A program made the translations under genes and the position numbers. DNA of 64,000 bases from Alisma plantago-aquatica (Eukaryota; Streptophyta; Magnoliopsida; Alismatales; Alismataceae), in assembly GCA_963693085.1 (NCBI GenBank), contig OY856410.1, positions 882,309,335 through 882,373,334 on the forward strand. The letters run 5' to 3'. Shown in pieces: positions 11,852 through 25,990 of the stretch. The notes beneath the pieces were generated by a model, which saw only the letters and a list, made by a program, of their open reading frames with translations, ran no database searches and had not been told where the DNA came from. The first letter of the stretch is position 1. Each line of letters opens with the position of its first letter.

Positions 11852-14800
11852 TGTAAAGAGTGAGACCCAATAAGGGACCACTCCCTACTTAGTTCAAGAA
11901 AATAATTTGCATATAACCCCATGAACTCAAATATGACCAAATAAAAGGAGTGCAATATTTTTCTCTTAATTTGATGAGTACAAAAACATAGTTTGTTGCA
12001 GCAAAAAATAATAATCCAACTATTACATAAATTCTTTGTTCAACTTAACATTGGGCCTTATATGCAAGGTCTAAATTGTAAATATAAATATCAAGATCAT
12101 ATTGTGGTGAACAACCTTACCATCTCAGAACTCATCCTAGAACTTGGTCCTCATCTAAGTCCTCTTCTCCACAAATCTTGGGCCGTGCTAACTATGGATG
12201 GGTTGAAAAGCACACCCAGGAAAAGGAAAACCAAAAAGGGCGTCAATGAAAATTGAGTATGTGTAGTAAAAACAACTAGGAAATACCTAAGATAGAGAAA
12301 AGTCAAGGAAGGATATAAAATAAAGGAGAGGTTCAAAAGAAGAGGTTCTAAGAAGATTTTATCAGGCTAAAAGATGAGGCATGTATAAAGTAAAGAAGAT
12401 CAAGTAGGGAATCTTGCCTTTAAATTTTTTTCATTATCAATATCAAAACATAAATTGTGCATGTAACAAACAAAGACTAAAATTATTTCAAGAAGGGTTG
12501 AGACACCATTAAATCTCAACCTAAAAATAATGGATGGAGATAGCACACTCTAGGTAGAAAATCATACCTTCGTAAATAATAGGTGGAAAAGCACATCCAA
12601 GCAGAAAAGTACACCCCTATAAATATGGCTGTACACATGTACCACTACAAGAAATAAAGCTAGTCTAAGCATGTACATAAATAAGGAAAGGCAAGTATAA
12701 GTTTACTCATGTGAAATTTAGCAGGATGAGAACATCCAAAATATATCACAAGGGCTCAAAGGACTAAATATTGTCCAAGAACATTCAAAATTTCATAAGG
12801 ATGAAAAAGAGAATATCAACTAATGCCTCGTATGGGAAATAAAACCTGGTCAATATAGCAATTCTTAGTAGAAAACATGCACATACCATGGATAGAGTTT
12901 ACATGTATCCAAGGTCAAAATCCTAATTTCATCTAAGTCCCAAGCACACTGTGATGTGATCAGGAAACATGATATAGGAAAAGCATAGAGGTCATCTGAC
13001 AGAGTTGACCGTGATGATTTTGTGGAGTGAGAGGGTTTGAGACCCGCCTTGTGAAGAGTTGATGGCTGATGATAACTAAGTATTAATAGGTGTATCAGAG
13101 ACAAAACATGCAATCAAATAAGTCCTTGGATGGATTTTATATAGGTTAACATGCATGGGTTTCTTTAGGGAGAGGTGTGACAGTAGCAGGTAGTCACCGT
13201 CTATGATCCAAAGAGTGCATATCTTAGGGTATATATATTACTATCATTAGCTAGTCAGATAGTACATTGTAAATGAAAATTAGAAAGCATGTCAAATAGA
13301 ATGTATTAAATTAAATAATTAACAATTAATGCTTCCAATTCTATATCTCTTTTAAAATTTATTTGAGGGTCCAAACAAAATAAATTTTGGCACATATGTT
13401 AATTAAGACATGTAGAATTCGAATTGTATATTAATTTTCATTTTTAGAATGTTCCATATCTCATTTACTTTATTTGAATCATTTTAGCATTATCTTGTAA
13501 ATTTGATAATTTGTTTATGGATACTAGTATTATCCAACTAATGTGGAATTTGACAGTTGGACAATTAATACATGAGAACTAAAATTGACATTACTTTCTT
13601 GTTTAAAAATTATATAGTGGATTATTTGATATTCATGAACATTGTACTTACTATATTGGGTATTTATAATCCTTTCAAAATTGTCCGATCATGAGAGAAG
13701 TAAAGAATATCTTATGTTTACCTAAATTCCTCAATATTTCTTCAATTATTCTCAACTATGTTTGTTTCTAATTTCTTTTGAACAATAGTAACTTAGTTCA
13801 TGTTAATTGTTTCCATAATATTAGTAACATCCTCTAGAGATAATATAATAGGGGAAATTTGTATTCTTTTACAACTTTTTACTACTGACATTTTAGATCT
13901 AAATATCTAGTACATACGAGTGCAATGTTATTCGTTACATATGTATTAATTAGTGTGTTTCTAAAATAAATTTCGAATTTTATTTCTTTCATGATAATAT
14001 TTTCATGCGTGTACAACATTATTTCCAATTATGTTACACCATAAATTTATTTATTACAATATATACAAGGTTATTTAAATTATTTATTTGATATATTAAA
14101 TGTTTCTTTTTAATGCTAATTTCAATATTTTTGGCCTTGTCTTTCATTTTCTTTTCTTAAGGAATTTGAGGCATCTAGAAACTCCTAAAATATGTGAAAT
14201 TTATCCTACAAGCAAACTTGAATACAAGGAAAATGGTTTTATAATTAATTCTTCTTGTTGTGGTTGTTTAGCATTATATTAACATTTTGGGCTTTAATAT
14301 ACATTCTCTCTCCTAAACTACACTAGGATAGATAAGATTGTCTAAATATTGTGCACATAAATTGATTTGGTATGTAGATTTTGAAATTGGGATTTATTTA
14401 TACTATTGAAGTTATCTAGTAATTTATTTAACACTTTTGACTCCTATTCTTATTTTCTCTTACAATTAGAATCAAAATAGTTATCATTATGCAAGCAATG
14501 TGAAACTTGGCACCCAAGGAACAAATTTTTACCATTATATTTTAGTTTTGATATTCCCTTTTATGAGTTATGACACCATTAGAATGTTTGACTTATTAAC
14601 ATTATGTTTATCAAAGCATCATACCTTTATAATAAATATCCACTAAATTGAGTCTTATTATATTCCATACATTTTTAAAAGAGCTATATGTTATTATTTT
14701 GCACAAGATTTTATATTTTACTTATTTTCATATCGAATCAATTAATTTCATATTTATTTAAATAATAGAACATTATTAATATTCATGGACATAGAATTAC

Positions 14801-15025
14801 CAATTGTTACTCCAAAACATATTATTCATTTTTATTTTGCCATTATGTTAGTAAAGGAAATACATGTAACATATTTTATGATTTTAATTACATGTTGACA
14901 CACAATTAAGTCATTATGTAAATATATTTTAATTTTTGTCTATGCTTGGTCAAATCTAAGAAACCAAATCTTACTAGATTTCTAATCATGGAATATGATA
15001 AGATTCTAAGTTTTGGTTCGTTGCA
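11852..15025 (-). repeat. LTR A of triple-LTR element
   Basis: It runs from TGTAAAGAGTGAGACC to GGTTCGTTGCA (ancestral end GTTACA). It is about 190 bp shorter than LTR B, mainly because the purine-rich block found at 17000-17160 in B is deleted between TGTAAATG and AAAATTAGAAAGCATG (near 13270). A + strand frame at 11993-12256 is preserved in part in B and C; see the rejected list. Confidence 0.85.
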
Positions 15026-15551
15026 ACACTCTACCCCTTAAATAGGATTCAGTCTCTAAAATCTAAATTTCCTAAATTAGGAGTCCATAGGATACTCCTA
15101 TATTGTGAGTATAATTTTATTATATCGATTGGTACAACGTTTCCTTAAGGGTGCCAAATATGTCTACCCAAGGTGGTTCATTTAGAAAGGTCTATTTAAT
15201 TATCCCAACCAGGATGTAGTTATTGCAGATATTTTAGTTTGATTAATTGCCTAAAAGTTAGGTAATGTGTTTTTCATCCAACATCTTTAACTAGTTTTCT
15301 AATTTCTTAAAAATTAAGACTTTAGGACCCTTACTAGAGAAGGAGATTATAAAACCCAACTAATTTCTCTATATGGGTAGCATGAGGTACGACAACTATG
15401 TTCCAATAGATCTTTTCCAGGTCAAAGGTATCAGTTGTCCTAACATGTTGGTCTTCCTAAAATATAGATGTAGCGTATTAGAGAAAGGGTTCCAAGGATG
15501 AATTTATGAAATAGTTAGATTGTTGAGAACAATTATGCAGTGATACCATAT
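15026..15551 (-). other. Internal segment 1 of triple-LTR element
   Basis: 526 bp. Next to LTR A the minus strand reads a polypurine tract (AAGGGGTAGAGTGT), overlapped by a pol-end vestige DFRD-stop-ILFKG. Next to LTR B the PBS is GCAGTGATACCA at 15537-15548, two bases off the tRNA-Met complement GCTCTGATACCA. No other coding content. Confidence 0.8.
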
Positions 15552-18500
15552 TGTAAAGAGTGGGACCCGGTAGGGGACTACTCCTTACTTAATTTAAGAA
15601 AATAATTTACATATAAATCTATGAACTCAAATATGACCAAATAAAAGGGGTGCAATATTTTTTTTCAAACAGATGAGTACACAAACATCGTTTGTTGCAG
15701 AGAAAACTAAAAATTCAACTATTACATACATTCTTTGTTCAACTTAACATTGGGCCTTATAGGCAAGGTCTAAATTATGAATCTAAATGTCAGGATCATA
15801 TTGTGGTGAACAACCGTCCCATCTCAGAACTCATCCTAGCACTTGGTCCTAAGCTAAGTCCTCTTCTCCCTGAATCTCAGGTTGTGCTAACTCTGAGTGG
15901 GTTGAAAAGCAACACCAATGAAAAGAAAATAAAAGAAAAGGATGTCAGCAAAAACTAAATATGTGCAGTAGAAATAACTGGGCAATACTTAAGATAGAGA
16001 AAAGTCAAGGTAGGATATAAAATAAAGGAGAGGTTCAAAAGAAGAGGTTCTAAGAGGATTTTATTAGGCTAATAGATGAGGCATGTCTAAACTAAAGAAT
16101 ATCAAGTAGGGAATCTTGCCTTTAAAATTTTTCCATTAACAATATCAAAACATAAATTATGCATGTATCAAACAAAGACTAAAATTATTTCAAGCAGGAT
16201 TGAGATACTATTGGATCTCAAACTAGAAATAATGGGTGGATATAACACTCCCTAGACTGAAAAGTATACTTCTACAAATAATGGGTAGGAATTCACACCC
16301 AAGCGGAAAAGTACGTCCCTATAATGCTTATATACATGTACCTCTACAAGAAATAAATGTAGTCTAAACATACACATAAATAAGGAAATGCAAGTATAAG
16401 TTTAGTCCATATGAAATAGCATGATGAGAACATATAAAATATATGATGTGGGGTCAGAGGACCCATAAGTATTGTCCAAGAAAATTAAGAATTATATAAG
16501 GATGGAAAAGTGCATATCAACTAATGCCTCATTTGGAAATAGAATTTGGTTAAGATAGCAATGCCTAGATAATAGAAAAGATGCACATACCTCTGATATA
16601 CTTTACATGTATCCAAGGTCAAAATCCTAATTCCATCTCAGTCCAAGCACACTGTGATGTGTCAAGAAATATGATATATGAAAAGCATTGAGGGCCTCTG
16701 CCAGAGCCAACCGTGATGATTTTGTGGGGGTGACAGGGTTCGAGACCCGACGTTGTGAAGAGTTGATGGCTAATGATAACCTGGTATTGATAGGTGTATC
16801 AGAGACAAAACATGTGATCAAATAAGTCCTTGAATGGATTTTATATAGGTTAACATGTATGCATTTCTTTGGGGAGAATCATGGTAGTAGAGGGTAGTCA
16901 CCATCTATGATCCAGAGAGTGCGTATCTTAGCGTGTATATATATATATATATATATATATATTACTATCATCAACTAGTCAAATAAGACATTGTAAATGT
17001 AAAAAGGTAAGAGAGAAAAATAAATACATCAAAAGGAGTGATGCAAGAGAAAGCAAGGAAAGATGAAGAAAAGAAAAAGAGGAAGGGAGAGGGAAAGCAA
17101 GAATTGGAAGGAAGTACCACACCCAAAAAATTAAAGGAAAACTATATGATAGGAAGAAAATTAGAAAGCATGTTAAATAGAATGTATTAAATTAAAGAAT
17201 TAAGAATTAATATTTCCAATTGTATATTATTTTTTAAATTTATTTGAGGGTCCAAAAAAAATAAAATTTGACACATAGGTTAACTAAGACATGTAGAGTT
17301 TAAATTGTATATTAATTTTCATTTTGAGAATGTTCAATATGTCATTTACTTTATTTGAATCCTTTTAGCATTATCTTGTTAATTTATTTTATAAAATTTT
17401 TATGGCTACTAGTATTATCCAACTAAAATGGAATTTGGCAACTAGACCATTAATACATGAGAACAAAATTTGATATTACTTTCTTTCTTAAAAATTGTAT
17501 AGTGGATTATTACATATTGATGAACATTTTACTTAATATATTAGGTACTTATGACCCTTTCAAAATTTTCCACTCATGAGAGAAGTAAAGAATGCCTTAT
17601 ATTTATTTAAATTCCTCAATATCTCTTCAATTATCCTCAACTATGTTTATTTCTAATTTCTTTGGAACAATAGTAACTTAGTTTATGTTAATAGTTTCCA
17701 TAATAATAGTAACATCCTCTAGATATAATATAAGAGGGGAAATTTGTATTCTCTTATTACTTTTTACTACTGACATTTTACATCTAAATATTTCATACAT
17801 ACGAGTGCGGTGCTATTTCTTACATATGTATCAATTAGTGTCTTTCTAAAATAAATTTCGAAATTTATTTCTTTTGTAATAATATTTTCATGCGTGTAAA
17901 ACATTATTTCTCTATATGTTACACCATAATTTTATTTATTACAATCCATACAAGTGGATTTACATTATTATTTAATATATCAGATATTTTATTTTTAATA
18001 ATAAACTAAATATTTTTGGCCTGATCTTTCATTTTATTTTCTCAAGGAATTTGAGGCATCTAAAAACACCTAAAACATGTGAAACTTAGACTACAAGAAA
18101 ACTTGAACATGTGGAAAACAATTTTACAATTAATTATTCATGTTGTGGTTTTTAGCATTTTATTATAATATTTTGGGCTTTAATATACAATCTCTCTCCT
18201 AAACTATACTAGGATAGATAAGATTGTACAAATATTGTGAAAATTCACACATAAACCGATTTTGGTATGTAAAATTCAAAGTTGGGATTTATTTCTACTA
18301 TTGAAGTTATTTAGTAATTTATTTAACACTTTTGGATCACATTCTTATTTTTTTACAATTAGAATTAAAATAGTTATCATTATGCAAACCATGTGAAACC
18401 ATGCACCCAAGGAACATATTTTTACTATTATATTTTACTTTTGAAATTCCCTTTTATGAGTTATTACACCATTAGAATGTTTGTCTTATTACCATTATGT

Positions 18501-18917
18501 TTATCAAAACATTATACCTCTATTATAAATATCCACTCAATGGAGTCTTATTATATTCCATACATTTTCAAAAGAGCTATGTATTATTATTTTGCATGAA
18601 ATTCTATATTTTACTTATTTTACATATTTAATCCATTAATTTCATTTTTATTTAAATAATTTAACATTATCATATTTATGGACATGTAATTATCAATTTT
18701 TGCTCCAAAGCATACTATTCATTTTTATTTAGCCATTATGTTAGTAAATAAAATGCATGTAATATATTTCATACTTTTAATTACACATTGACACATAATT
18801 AAGTCATTATGTAAATATATTTTAATTTTATCCTTATATGGTCAAATCTAAGAAACCAAATCTTACTAGATTTCTAATCATAGAATAGAGTAAGATTCAA
18901 AGTTTTGGTTTGTTACA
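15552..18917 (-). repeat. LTR B (middle) of triple-LTR element
   Basis: From TGTAAAGAGTGGGACC to GTTACA. It is shared by the two overlapping element units: 5' LTR of one, 3' LTR of the other. It contains a TA microsatellite and a purine-rich block at about 17000-17160. Confidence 0.85.
16935..16963. repeat. (TA)n microsatellite
   Basis: About 14 TA units in LTR B. LTRs A and C have only about four at the same site, so this copy expanded. Confidence 0.9.
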
Positions 18918-19438
18918 ACACTCCACCCCTTAAAGAGGATTTCGTCTCCAAAATCCAAATATCCTAAATTAGGAGTCCATAGGATACTCCTATATTGTGA
19001 GTATAGTTTTATTGTATCAATTGGTGCAACCTTTCCTTAAAGGTGCCAAATATGTCTACCCAAGGTGGTACACTTAGAAAGGTCTATTTAATTAACCCAG
19101 TTAGGATGTAGTTATTGCAAATATTTTAGTTTGATTAATTACCCAAAAGTCAGGTAATGTAATTTTAGTCTAACATCTCCAATTTTCTAATTTGTAAAGA
19201 TTAAGGCTTTAAGACCCTTCCTAGAGAAGGAGAATCTAAAACCCAACTGGTCACTCTATATGGTTAGCATGAGGTAGGACAACTATGTTCTAATAGATAT
19301 TTTCCAGATCAAAGGTATCTGTTGTCCTAACATGTTGGTCTTCCTAAATTATAGACGTACGGTATAAGAGAAAGGTTACCAAGGATGAATTTCCAAAATA
19401 GTTATATTGTTTAGCACAATTATGCTCTGATACCAACT
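18918..19438 (-). other. Internal segment 2 of triple-LTR element
   Basis: 521 bp, close in sequence to internal segment 1. At its left end the minus strand reads LDFGDEILFKGWSV in an open frame directly into the LTR, a vestige of the last codons of a gypsy pol overlapping the polypurine tract AAGGGGTGGAGTG. At its right end the intact PBS GCTCTGATACCA lies at 19424-19435, three bases from LTR C. Confidence 0.82.
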
Positions 19439-22400
19439 TGTAAAGAGTTACACGGTAAGAGACCACTCCTTACTTATTTCAAGACAATAATTTGCAGATA
19501 TCCCCATGAAACCAAATAAAAGGGGTGTAATATTTTTGTATCAAATAAATGAGTATTGAAACATAGTTTGTTGTAGCAGAAAATAAAAAACTTACTATTA
19601 CATAAATACTTTGCTCAATTTAACATTGGGCCTTATAGGCAATGCCAAAATTATGAATCTAAATATCATGATCATATTATGGTGAACAACCTTCTCATCT
19701 CAGAACTCATCCTAGCACTTGATCATGAGCTAACTCCTGATCTTTATGAATCTCAAGCTGTGCTAACTTTGAGTGGGTTGAAAAATAATACCCAGGAAAA
19801 GAAAAACAAAAGAAAAGGACATCGGCAAAAACCAAGTATGTGCAGTAAAACAACTAGGCAATAGTTAAGATAGAGAAAAGTCAAGGCAGGATATCGAATA
19901 AAGGAGAGGTTCAAAAGAAGAGGTTCTAAGAGGATTTTATCAGATCAAAAGATGAGCCATGTCTAAACTGAAGAATATCAAGTAGGAAACCTCACCTTAA
20001 TTTTTTTCATTAACAATATCAAAAACATAAATTGTTCATGTAACAAACAAAGACTAAAATTATTTCAAGCAAGATTGAGACATTATATTGGATCTCAAAT
20101 TAGAAATAATGGGTGGAGATAGCACACCCTAGGAGGAAAAGTACGCTTCTGTAGATAATGAGTGGAAAAGCACACCCAGGCTAAAAAGTATGCCCCTATA
20201 AATATGCTTGTATACATGTACCACTACAAGAAATAAATCTAGTCTAAGCATGTACATAAATAGGGAAAGGCAAGTATAAATTTAGTCCATATGAAATAAC
20301 ATGATGAGAACAACCAAAATATATCACATGGGGTCATAGGATCCATAAGTATTGTCTAAAAAAATAAAAAATTATATAAGTATGAAAAAGAGAATATCAA
20401 CTAATGCCTCATTTTGGAAATAAAATTTGGTTAAGATAACAGTGCCTAGATAATTGAAAAGATGCATATACCTCAGATAGAATTTATATGTATCGAAGAT
20501 CAAAATACTAATTCCATCTCATTCCCAAACACATTGTGATGTGATTAGGAAATATAATATTAGAAAAACATTAAGGGCCTTTGCCGGAGCCAGTCGTGAT
20601 GATTTTATGGGATGAGAGGGTTTGAGACCCGTCGTTGTTAAGAGTTAATGACTGACGAAACTGGGTAGCGATATGTGTAATAGAGACAAAACATGTGATC
20701 AAATAAGTCCTTGGACATATTTTATATAGGTTAACATGCATGAGTTTCTTTTAGGAGAAGCATGGTGACAACAGGTAGTCACCGTCTATGATCCAAAGAG
20801 TGTGTATCTTGGAGTATATATATTACTATCATCAACTAGTAAAATAGGACATCACAAATGCAAAAATATAAGGGAGAAAAATAAATACATAAAAAGGAGG
20901 GACGCGGGAGAAAGCAAGGAAAGGTTAATAAAGGAAAAAGAGGAAGGGAGGGGGAAAGCAATAATTGGAAGAAAGAGACTACCACACAGAAAGGAAAAAG
21001 GAAAAATAAATATGATAGGAGAAAAATAAGAGACCATATCAGATGAAATGTATTAAATTAAAAAGCTAAGAATTAATGTTTCCAATTGTATATACTCTTT
21101 TTAAATTTATTTGAGGGTCCAAACAAAATAAAATTTGACACATAGGTTAATTAAGACATGTAGAATGCAAATTGTAGAATTGTTTTTTTTAGAATGTTCA
21201 ATATGCCATTTACTTTATTTGAATCCTTTTAGCATTATATTGTTAATTTATTTTAGAATTTGTTTATGTATACTAGTATTATCCAACTAAAATAGAATTT
21301 GACAATCAGACCATTAATACATGAGAACTAAATTTGACATTACTTTCTTGTTTAAAAACTGAATGGATTATTTCATATTCATGAACGTTTTACTTACTAT
21401 ATTGGGTATTTATGATCCCTTCAAAATTTTCCACTCACGTGAGAAGTAAATAATATCTTATATTTACTTAAATTTCTCAATCTCTCTTCAACTATCCTCA
21501 ACTATGTTTATTTCTGATTTCTTTTGAAGAATAGTAACTTAGTTCATATTAATTGTTTCCATAATATTAGTAACATCCTCTAGAGATAATATGAGAGGGA
21601 AAATTTGTATTCTCTTACTACTTTTTACTACATAAATTTTACATCTAAATATTTAGTACATACAAGTGTGATGATATTATTTACATATGTATTAAGTAGT
21701 GTGTTCCCAAAATAAATTTTAGATTTTTTTAATGATAATATTTTCATGCGTCTATGTATTGTTACACCACAATTTTATTTGTTACAATACATACAAGTTG
21801 ATTTGCATTATTCATCTAATATATTAGATGTTTTCTTTTTAATAATAAGTTTAATATTTTTGGCCTTATATTTCATTTTCTTTTCTTGAGGAATTTGAGG
21901 CATCTAGAAACTCCTAAAAGATGTGAAACTTAGCCTACAAGTGAACTTGAACATGAGGAAAATGAATCTACAATTAACTCTTCATGTTGTGGTTGTTTAA
22001 CATTTTATTTAATATTTTGGGGCTTTAATTTACATTCTCTCTCCTAAATTACACTAAGATAGATAAGATTGTCCAAATATTATAGAAATTCACACATAAA
22101 TTGATATTGGTGTGTAGATTTCAAAATTGAGATTTATATTTACTTGAAGCTATTTAATAGTTTATTTAACACTTTTGGCTCCTATTCTTATTTTATTTTA
22201 CAATTAGAATTAAAATAGTTTTCATTATGTAAACAATGTGAAACTTGGCACCCAAAGTAGTTGGGATCCAAGGAACACACTTTTACCATTATATTTTATT
22301 TTTGAAATTCCCTTTTATGAGTTATGGCACCATTAGAATGTTTCACTTATTACCAATATGTTTATCAAAACATTATACCTTTATATTAAATATCTACTCA

Positions 22401-22778
22401 ATTGAGTCTTATTATATTCAACACATTCTCAAAAGAGCTATATAATTATTATTTTGCATGAAATTCTACATTTTACTTATTTTACATATTTAATCCATTA
22501 ATTTCATATTTATTTGAATATATAACATTATTAATATTTATGGACATGGAATTACCAATTTTTATTTCAAAACATATTATTCATTTTTATTTATCCATTA
22601 TGTTAGTAAAGAAAATACATGTATCATATTTCATGATTTCATTTACATGTTGGCACAGAATCAAGTCATTATGTAAATATATTTTAATTTTTATCCTTGT
22701 TTGGTCAAATCTATGAAACAAAATCTTGCTAGATATAATCATGGAGTAGGATAAAATTTTAAGTTTAGGTTCGTTATA
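19439..22778 (-). repeat. LTR C of triple-LTR element
   Basis: From TGTAAAGAGTTACACGG to GGTTCGTTATA (ancestral GTTACA). As the rightmost copy in a minus-strand element it is the 5' LTR. It is followed at once by GGTGA, the right target duplication. Confidence 0.85.
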
Positions 22779-22783
22779 GGTGA

Positions 22784-23522
22784 CAATTTCCTCCCTTATT
22801 TACTCCTCCCTTCGCCTTTAGGGTTGAAGACTTGGGCTTCTGGCCAACTTTAGAACTCTTCTTAGCTTTGCCTTTATCTTTAGACTTTTCCTTTGGTTTG
22901 ATGATCATCATCACAAACTTAAGCTTGTCTTTCTTCATTTATGCCTCAACTGTTCTCAAGATGCCAAGTAACTCAATCAAAGACTTGTCAAAGTCATATT
23001 GTAGTTCATGAAAAACTCACTGTATGACTCTGGAAGAGACTGTAGAATTACATCAGTGTCCAACTCTTGACTCAAAGGGAATCCCTGTCTATAAAGGTTC
23101 TCCACATACCCGATGAGTTTGAGCATATGAGGACCTACTGGATCTCCTTCTGTCATGTTACATTTGAACAATGCCTTAGAGACATCAAATCTCTATTGTC
23201 TTGCTTGACCTTGGAACATGTTCTTAAGATGTGTGACCATCTCAATAACATCCATGTTCTCATGCTGTCTCTACAACTCATAGTTCATGGAGCATATCAT
23301 TAGACATTTGACATCAACATCATCTTCAATGTGCTTCTTGTAAGCATCAATGTCAGCATTGGGAAGAGGTTCTTCAAGATCTGGTGTTTTCAAGACATAG
23401 AGCTTGTGCTCCTGTGTAAGAACATTTCTCAACATCCTAAACCAATTATGAAAGTTATTCTGATTTAACTTATCCTTCTCAAGGACTGATCACAGAGAAT
23501 AAGTGTTGTTGTGTGTTTCCAT
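22784..23522 (-). pseudogene. Copia gag pseudogene (UBN2/retrotran_gag type)
   Basis: Starts at ATG 23522-23520. Family phrases in order: VLEKDKLNQNNFHNWFRML, then DAYKKHIEDDVDVKCLM, then FKCNMTEGDPVGPHMLKLIG and ILQSLPESYSEFFMNYNM, then a Lys-rich tail (KPKEKSKDKGKAKK). Nucleocapsid codons GGNCH run into the nested insertion; the continuation lies at 11851-11780. In-frame stops occur after YSL, after MNYEL and after GQARQ, and a one-base shift follows MTLTSL. Capsid protein of a copia particle; inactive. Confidence 0.83.
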
Positions 23523-25031
<1,509 letters not shown>

Positions 25032-25044
25032 GGCTCTTATACCA
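25032..25044 (-). other. Copia primer-binding site
   Basis: Minus strand TGGTATAAGAGCC, one mismatch from TGGTATCAGAGCC, the complement of the initiator tRNA-Met 3' end. It lies one base from the 5' LTR and fixes the orientation. Confidence 0.8.
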
Positions 25045-25553
25045 CAGTAGAGAAATATGACGACAAAACAATTAACGGAAACAAAATTATAACTGCCATA
25101 TTTCCTTTAACCAATGAAACACATCAATAACTATGTAATGGGAGGGATGGTTTAGAGGATATACCTAGTCCTGAAGTAAGTCCAGTGACAATCTCCTCAT
25201 TGTGGTGTGCATCCTTTCTTCAAGTCGTATGCAAACAACGTATGTGTGGGCCTCCTAGTTGATCACCACGGACAACAGGTTGACATTTTCCTCCTAGTAG
25301 AAAGCTCCATGCCTCTAGAGTAGTCCACATGGACCACTGGGAACTCTTGACATTCTATTAGAATGGACAAGAAGGAGTTGTCCCTTCATGTTGACGTATT
25401 ACTCTCCAACTTTCTCACCCACAATTATTTTCCCCTGCTATCCCTCCCTTTATTGAGTAGGACTTGCTTGGGTTCTATCAGTTGCCACAATCAGAGAAGA
25501 AAAATAATTGTCAGAAACAATTGAGTTGTGTATGAGAAGCCCCCAATACCCCT

Positions 25554-25562
25554 CTATTTATA
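25554..25562 (-). promoter_or_regulatory. TATA box of copia 5' LTR
   Basis: Minus-strand TATAAATAG, flanked by C/G-rich bases, at the same place as TATATATAG in the left LTR (7348-7356). Transcription would start about 30 bp downstream, near 25525. Confidence 0.65.
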
Positions 25563-25619
25563 GGAGGATTAATGTCAGGGTTCCCAATCTGTGTGGGAGT
25601 GGAAGGGACCATAATTTCA

Positions 25620-25990
25620 TAAATTAGTGCCACTTCTGAGCGACAAAAGGGTCGATTCACAAGTGAACCGATCGGTTGGCACATGAGATGACCAGTTCAA
25701 ACCTTGAATGAGTCACATCATCATGTTTCCCAATTACACTTGTATTATCAATCAATATCCAATTTAATGCACAATATGACATCAACATAAATCCTTGAAT
25801 CAATTGAATTGATCCACCAACTGCTCAGTTCACAACATGAGACAGTTGGTTCATGGACCTGAGCCAATTAGTTCACTTCCTGAACTGGTTGATTCACTAT
25901 CTAGAATTGCCAAAGTCGGTCCAATTTCCATGACACACTGAAATAGTCGATTCAACACTTGAACTGGCAGGTTCACTTGTCCAATCAGTC
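25620..25990. repeat. CGATCGGTT-type motif array in copia U3
   Basis: Motifs such as GAACCGATCGGTTGGC, GACCAGTTCAA, GAGCCAATTAGTTCAC and ACTGGTTGATTCAC are spaced 20-50 bp, matching 7440-7800 in the other LTR. The position directly upstream of the TATA box suggests an enhancer array; that role is inferred. Confidence 0.55.

Larger units (their letters stand above)
11852..22778 (-). mobile_element. Non-autonomous LTR element with three LTRs (LTR-int-LTR-int-LTR)
   Basis: Three homologous LTRs of 3.2-3.4 kb (11852-15025, 15552-18917, 19439-22778) alternate with two homologous internal segments of only 526 and 521 bp. The outermost ends are flanked by a perfect 5-bp duplication GGTGA (11847-11851 and 22779-22783), so the whole array occupies one insertion site. 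That site is the zinc-knuckle codons of the copia gag. Each internal segment has a polypurine tract on its left and an initiator tRNA-Met PBS on its right, giving minus orientation. No protein gene is present beyond a vestige of the pol end. LTRs look about 85-88% identical pairwise. Confidence 0.87.

Noticed and set aside
11993..12256. + strand frame of 87 codons with relatives at 15692-15958 and 19679-19864
   Set aside because: The three frames sit at the same place in three copies of one LTR, antisense to the element. Shared residues follow from LTR homology, the third is shortened, and no domain is recognisable. Only a dN/dS test could revive it.
20802..21037. Lys/Glu-rich + frame and its Phe/Ser-rich minus shadow
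   Set aside because: Produced by a purine-rich low-complexity stretch of the LTR (also at 17000-17160); no domain.
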